A stretch of 64,000 bases of DNA from Neelides folsomi (Eukaryota > Arthropoda > Collembola > Neelipleona > Neelidae), in NCBI GenBank assembly GCA_034687125.1, contig JAQGBZ010000204.1, positions 1 through 64,000 of the forward strand, written 5' to 3'. Shown here piece after piece: positions 60,264 to 64,000 of this stretch. How positions within the stretch are numbered: the stretch's first letter is position 1; each line of letters starts with the position of its first letter. The notes under the pieces are model-generated. The model saw nothing but the letters and a program-made list of their open reading frames with translations, was not told the DNA's origin and searched no databases. The translations under genes and the position numbers were made by a program.

Positions 60264-61611
60264 ATAAATCAAATTTTTCCAATTATGGAGTTTCTCAAGA
60301 TATCCTATCAATGACAATCCTACTTAACATTTAAACTCGGGCAAATTCCTATTTTTATTTGCACTTGCAGTGTTTGGTTAATTTTTATACTTTTAAAATT
60401 AGGGTTATAAAGTGTATGTAAATACAAGTAGTGCCGATAGGATTTGTACTTAATTATTATCTGTAAATACTATTTGTATCATAAATATGATAACCTTTTA
60501 CATATGTCATATCGAAGTGGGGGACCAATAGCATAAAAATATTAACTCGGTGTTATCTTATAATTGTTCATTGTTATATTTCATTGTTTGAGAATTTTAT
60601 TTCATTAGTATTAATAGGAGTAATATTATTTTTTACTATATTTCAATATGATTTATATAATTTTTAATTTTCAGTTATAGAACCATTACATTATAAATAT
60701 TTTCATGATTAAGGAATAAACGTTACTCCTCCCGTGAACTTATTTTTGAGCAAATGACCAATAATGACCATACACTATATAATAAATATTGTAATTATAC
60801 ATGTGTTTGAAAATTGTAAATATAAATATAGAGTTTATTATAACAATATTGTAATTATGTAATTATAAATGACTTTGAAAGAGCTTCCAGCCATCCACTA
60901 AATGTTAAATGTGAAACTTGTAATTAATTTGAAAGTGGGAATTAATTTATTCTTTCCTTTTAAAAATAACTACTTACTATTTTATATAACATGGTAATGT
61001 CTTATATAAATTACTTTCAATTACTTCTGTCCAAGTTCAAGAATTTATAACTAAAATTTATAAAAAACTTGAGGACCTAACAATTATCGATTGTGGTAGA
61101 CTTTTATAAATAAATACCTGTATACTATAAATATTATAGCGGGAGATGACAAGAATGCAAATGCATTTATACATAAAATACGAACAACATTGGCAATATA
61201 CATCAATATTAATATACAATATAGTTATATTATATTTTATAATTTAGGTACGCAGTGCTAAGGTTCAGAAGACGAATATATTATTTAGTTTGGGAAAAAT
61301 TATAGTGCCAACATTGGACATTTAGACATACAAATACCAAATGATATCTAATTTAGTTAAGTACATTAAGACATTATGAAATAAGTATGGGGTCCAAGAC
61401 AAACTGTGAGATAATGTTTAGAGTAGTGTTAAGTTGTAATACTGGTCTTAATGTAAAAATGTATAATAAAATAAATGTAAATCGGTGTAAAAGCGATTGT
61501 ACTTGTGGAGTGGCAAGTACCCAGAGCGAAATGTGCGAATTGCTTAACTATCCCTCTTGCCTTGTAATCCAAGGCTATTTTTTTCACTTGTAAATAACGC
61601 GTTAAAATATA
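60264..61611. other. AT-rich 3' flank of START gene
   Basis: Contains the presumed 3' UTR with AATAAA at 60715-60720. A 68-codon cysteine-containing open frame at 61387-61593 resembles nothing known. Confidence 0.5.
60715..60720 (+). terminator. AATAAA, candidate START-gene polyadenylation signal
   Basis: Hexamer about 450 bases after the stop codon. Plausible. Confidence 0.35.
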
Positions 61612-61683
61612 CTACACAAAATCAATAGGGTTGACGCTTGCTTTCAAACCAAAGAGCGCGCCAACCCTATTGAATTTGTGTAG
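61612..61683. mobile_element. 72-bp hairpin element
   Basis: Left arm CTACACAAAATCAATAGGGT continuing TGACGC; right arm GCGCCAACCCTATTGAATTTG and TGTAG, the complement with one or two differences. With a stem of about 26 pairs and a 20-base loop it looks like a very small MITE or a fold-back repeat. No coding capacity. Confidence 0.7.
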
Positions 61684-62182
61684 CATATTGTATATATTAT
61701 ATTATATTCCTGTACATACTCTACCTACTTATAAGTTGGTAATTAAGTTAAGCATAGATTAGACGATTATTTTAAATTTTACCTTTTATTATTCTTGTTT
61801 GTACATTTAATTGTTTTTAATTGTACTGAAGTGTATTTATATATTAATACATACGCTCGGCTCAAATACTGATTATATTATATTACTGGTTATATTATTT
61901 ATACATTAAACAATCAACTAAAAATATTAAAACAAAGTGATTTATCAATTATTTAACATATGATACACATAATACTATTTAAAGACAATTTGGTATGTTT
62001 ATTAATCCATTAATTTATTTATTTTGACGTTACCCATTATATCTTAAATTATTTCATTGGGTATTTTAACAACTGACGTTTGAATTAATGTAAACAACTA
62101 TGGATTCGTTGTTAATTTTATAACAAAATAAATTATACATAGCCCAAAGAAAGCTCAAAAAAGTTTTACAACAAATATTGCA
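61684..62182. other. AT-rich spacer
   Basis: No recognisable feature; the 5' side of the small gene that follows. Confidence 0.5.
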
Positions 62183-62587
62183 ATGGGTTTAATAAACTTG
62201 AAAGAAAAGTTTGTTGTAGCTGAAGAGAAGGAAGCTTAATTGAGGAGGAATCTGAAGGAAGCAAAAGCTACCAAAAAGGCTCTAAGATTGAAATTCGCCG
62301 CGGTTCTTGATGAACAAAGGATGCGTGGTAAATTATAATTTATTAAATAACTATAATTTAATTCATTGAAAACTTTAAATTGTATTAGTATTTATTTAAA
62401 GAAAATTAAGCAAAGCATCATAAATTTTATGTAGCTTATAAGATAAATGAGTTTTGGTAATTATTTAACAGGGCAATTTCATCGGCGAAATATGACAGAT
62501 GGGTTTGGAGATCATAATCATGAACGCATTGCTCTCCCACCACCTATGGAAAATCCTTCATGTTGCCACCAAGACGGCCAAGAGTGA
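62183..62587 (+). pseudogene. Small two-exon gene with in-frame stop, unknown
   Basis: Exon 62183-62327 starts at an ATG (MGLINLKEKFVVAEEKEA), meets a TAA at 62237-62239 (codon 19), and without a frame change continues LRRNLKEAKATKKALRLKFA and AVLDEQRMR to a donor (G|gtaaat). Exon 62472-62587 starts after a good acceptor in the matching phase and codes GQFHRRNMTDGFGDHNHERI, ALPPPMENPSCCHQDGQE, then stops. The full reading would be 86 codons: a charged helix followed by a His/Pro/Cys-containing tail. Phase agreement and the coding look on both sides of the TAA argue for a real gene that is recently broken, polymorphic or read through; it is also possible that translation starts in another, unseen first exon. 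Family not recognised. Confidence 0.5.
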
Positions 62588-62825
62588 ATCTTTTATGGTG
62601 CACAAGTGAAGACAAAGATATCATTAATTATGAAATTATGATACAAGAAATAATAAAATGTAGGAATTCTTAAAAACATAAGGGTATATAAAATACTTAA
62701 AATCCAACAATATTGTACATGCATTTTTCATACTATAATATTAAACAATTATAAAGTGCGATTAAATTAAAGTGAGTATAAAAAATTGCCTAATTATACT
62801 TTTATTTTTGCATAATTATCCTAAA

Positions 62826-62861
62826 AAACTGAATGATTTACAATTGTTAATCATTCAGTTT
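62826..62861. repeat. Perfect 13-bp stem hairpin
   Basis: AAACTGAATGATT and AATCATTCAGTTT flank a ten-base loop, about 240 bp after the small gene. It could be a 3' UTR structure or a fold-back repeat; too short for a confident microRNA call. Confidence 0.5.
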
Positions 62862-64000
62862 CTTAATCCATGTCTTATTGTTAATACATTCCTACTCTAA
62901 TAAATGTGCATCATAATCATAAATCATAGAAGTCTTCATTTTACAATGGTCGGATACTCATTTTTTATATATTCAAATGAGTAGTATACTAGGTTGATAA
63001 AAAACAAAATGTTATTTAAATTTCCATCTTGTCGTAAACCCACAATAAATTGCAGGGATTCCCTAAAACCACATTTATATATATGAGCGAGTGAAATCAT
63101 TAAATAAGATCGAGTTTTTGACTTCTTACTTCCTCTTCAGTTCAAGCGAACGTTGGAATTTTTTTTCCTGTAATGCAAAATACAGGAATTTAATTATTTC
63201 TGACTACTCTTTGAGATTGTTTAACCGACGATTGAGTTTATTGCTAATAAATATTTAGAATACAATAAGGATTGTTAAGTTGAATTATACCCATACTGAC
63301 CTGATAGAGTACCTAAATATAAGATTTATTAAAGTAAAATAAAACACATTGTGTTTGTGTAATACTTATCGTTGGTATACTATTTAAGCAAGAAATGTTA
63401 TAGGAAGAAAGGTATCATTGAGGTCTAATTTTAATTTTCATTGAAAGTTCCGATTTTATACCTATAGGTAATTATAATTATAGTAATATGTTTACAAAAG
63501 CATTATACCATACTCTGAAAGAGTTCTGATCAAATGAAAAATGAATAAATAAATCAAATGTCAATAAAATCAATGAATGTTTAATTTCTGTATATTTATC
63601 CTAACCCATTTCATATTTAAATTGGAATCTCTTTTATACAAACTTTCCAGTGTTATTCAGTTATTCATTCCAAAAATTAATTAAAAAATCTTTTATCTCC
63701 CAAAATTTTAATTTCAACTACCTATTAATATTTTTAATCTTGAACCTAATTGAATAAAAAAGTAGAGTAGGCATGCAATACATGTAAATGTTTGCTGTGT
63801 ACATAAAAGGTCAAGTAAGAAGGATAATCAACCAAAGTTGAAACTTACCAAATGAATTTAAAATACCAGTAGAAATAATTTCATTGTCTACCACAAAACT
63901 AAATACGAATTGTATTTAGAATAAAAATATTTTTTCGAATAAATATTCAAATGTGGAATTTCTTATGGAAGTTTTTTTGATTTTTAAATAGAATTAAAAT
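62862..64000. other. AT-rich end of window
   Basis: No exon, repeat family or RNA gene recognised. Slightly more GC at about 63110-63180, not enough to call. Confidence 0.5.

Noticed and set aside
61387-61593. 68-codon cysteine-containing open frame
   Set aside because: No signal peptide and no family pattern; cysteine spacing fits nothing I know.

Overview
This is nuclear DNA of an animal, most likely an arthropod. The genes are split by short GT-AG introns. They include a clockwork-orange-type bHLH-Orange gene (a clock repressor I know only from arthropods), a Grunge/Atrophin gene with BAH, ELM2, SANT and GATA-finger parts, and a CYP3-clan-like P450. I cannot name the species; a springtail or another hexapod would fit, but that is a guess.

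Layout. 1-8383: GC-mixed DNA with CT/GA tracts, no recognisable protein, and a promoter-like patch at 4340-4735. 8384-17203 (+): Atrophin/Grunge, 12 exons in view, lacking its N-terminus. 17.2-22 kb: AT-rich spacer with a nest of four short inverted-repeat elements. 22016-23502 (-): ZIP zinc transporter. 24439-27154 (-): Na+/K+-ATPase beta subunit. 27593-28197 (+): quiver-like Ly6 protein sharing a 438-bp divergent upstream region with the beta subunit. 28.7-29.5 kb: non-autonomous inverted-repeat transposon. 30110-38311 (-): cwo, with a long first intron. 39-43.4 kb: repeat block (palindromic MITE, two tandem arrays, LINE ORF1-like remnant, Tc1-like transposase remnant). 43784-46072 (-): multi-pass membrane protein of unknown function. 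46.2-50.1 kb (-): one intact P450 plus the orphan last exon of a second. 50.9-51.7 kb: GC-rich repetitive insert. 53378-54368 (+): small multi-pass membrane protein. 58413-60263 (+): membrane-anchored START-domain protein. 62183-62587 (+): small two-exon gene with an in-frame stop. The end of the window is AT-rich DNA with no gene I can support.

The genes do not form one pathway; this looks like ordinary mixed gene order. All multi-exon models were built by hand from splice signals and reading-phase agreement, and every junction listed keeps the frame. The observations most worth following are a cluster of CACGTG E-boxes in and upstream of cwo, two possible C-termini of Atrophin, a His-to-Gln change at a metal-site position of the ZIP protein, the P450 tandem-duplication relic, a GC-AG intron in the Ly6 gene, and the small gene with a premature stop. 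I found no clear case of an entirely new biological system; the unidentified membrane genes and the small interrupted gene are the closest candidates.
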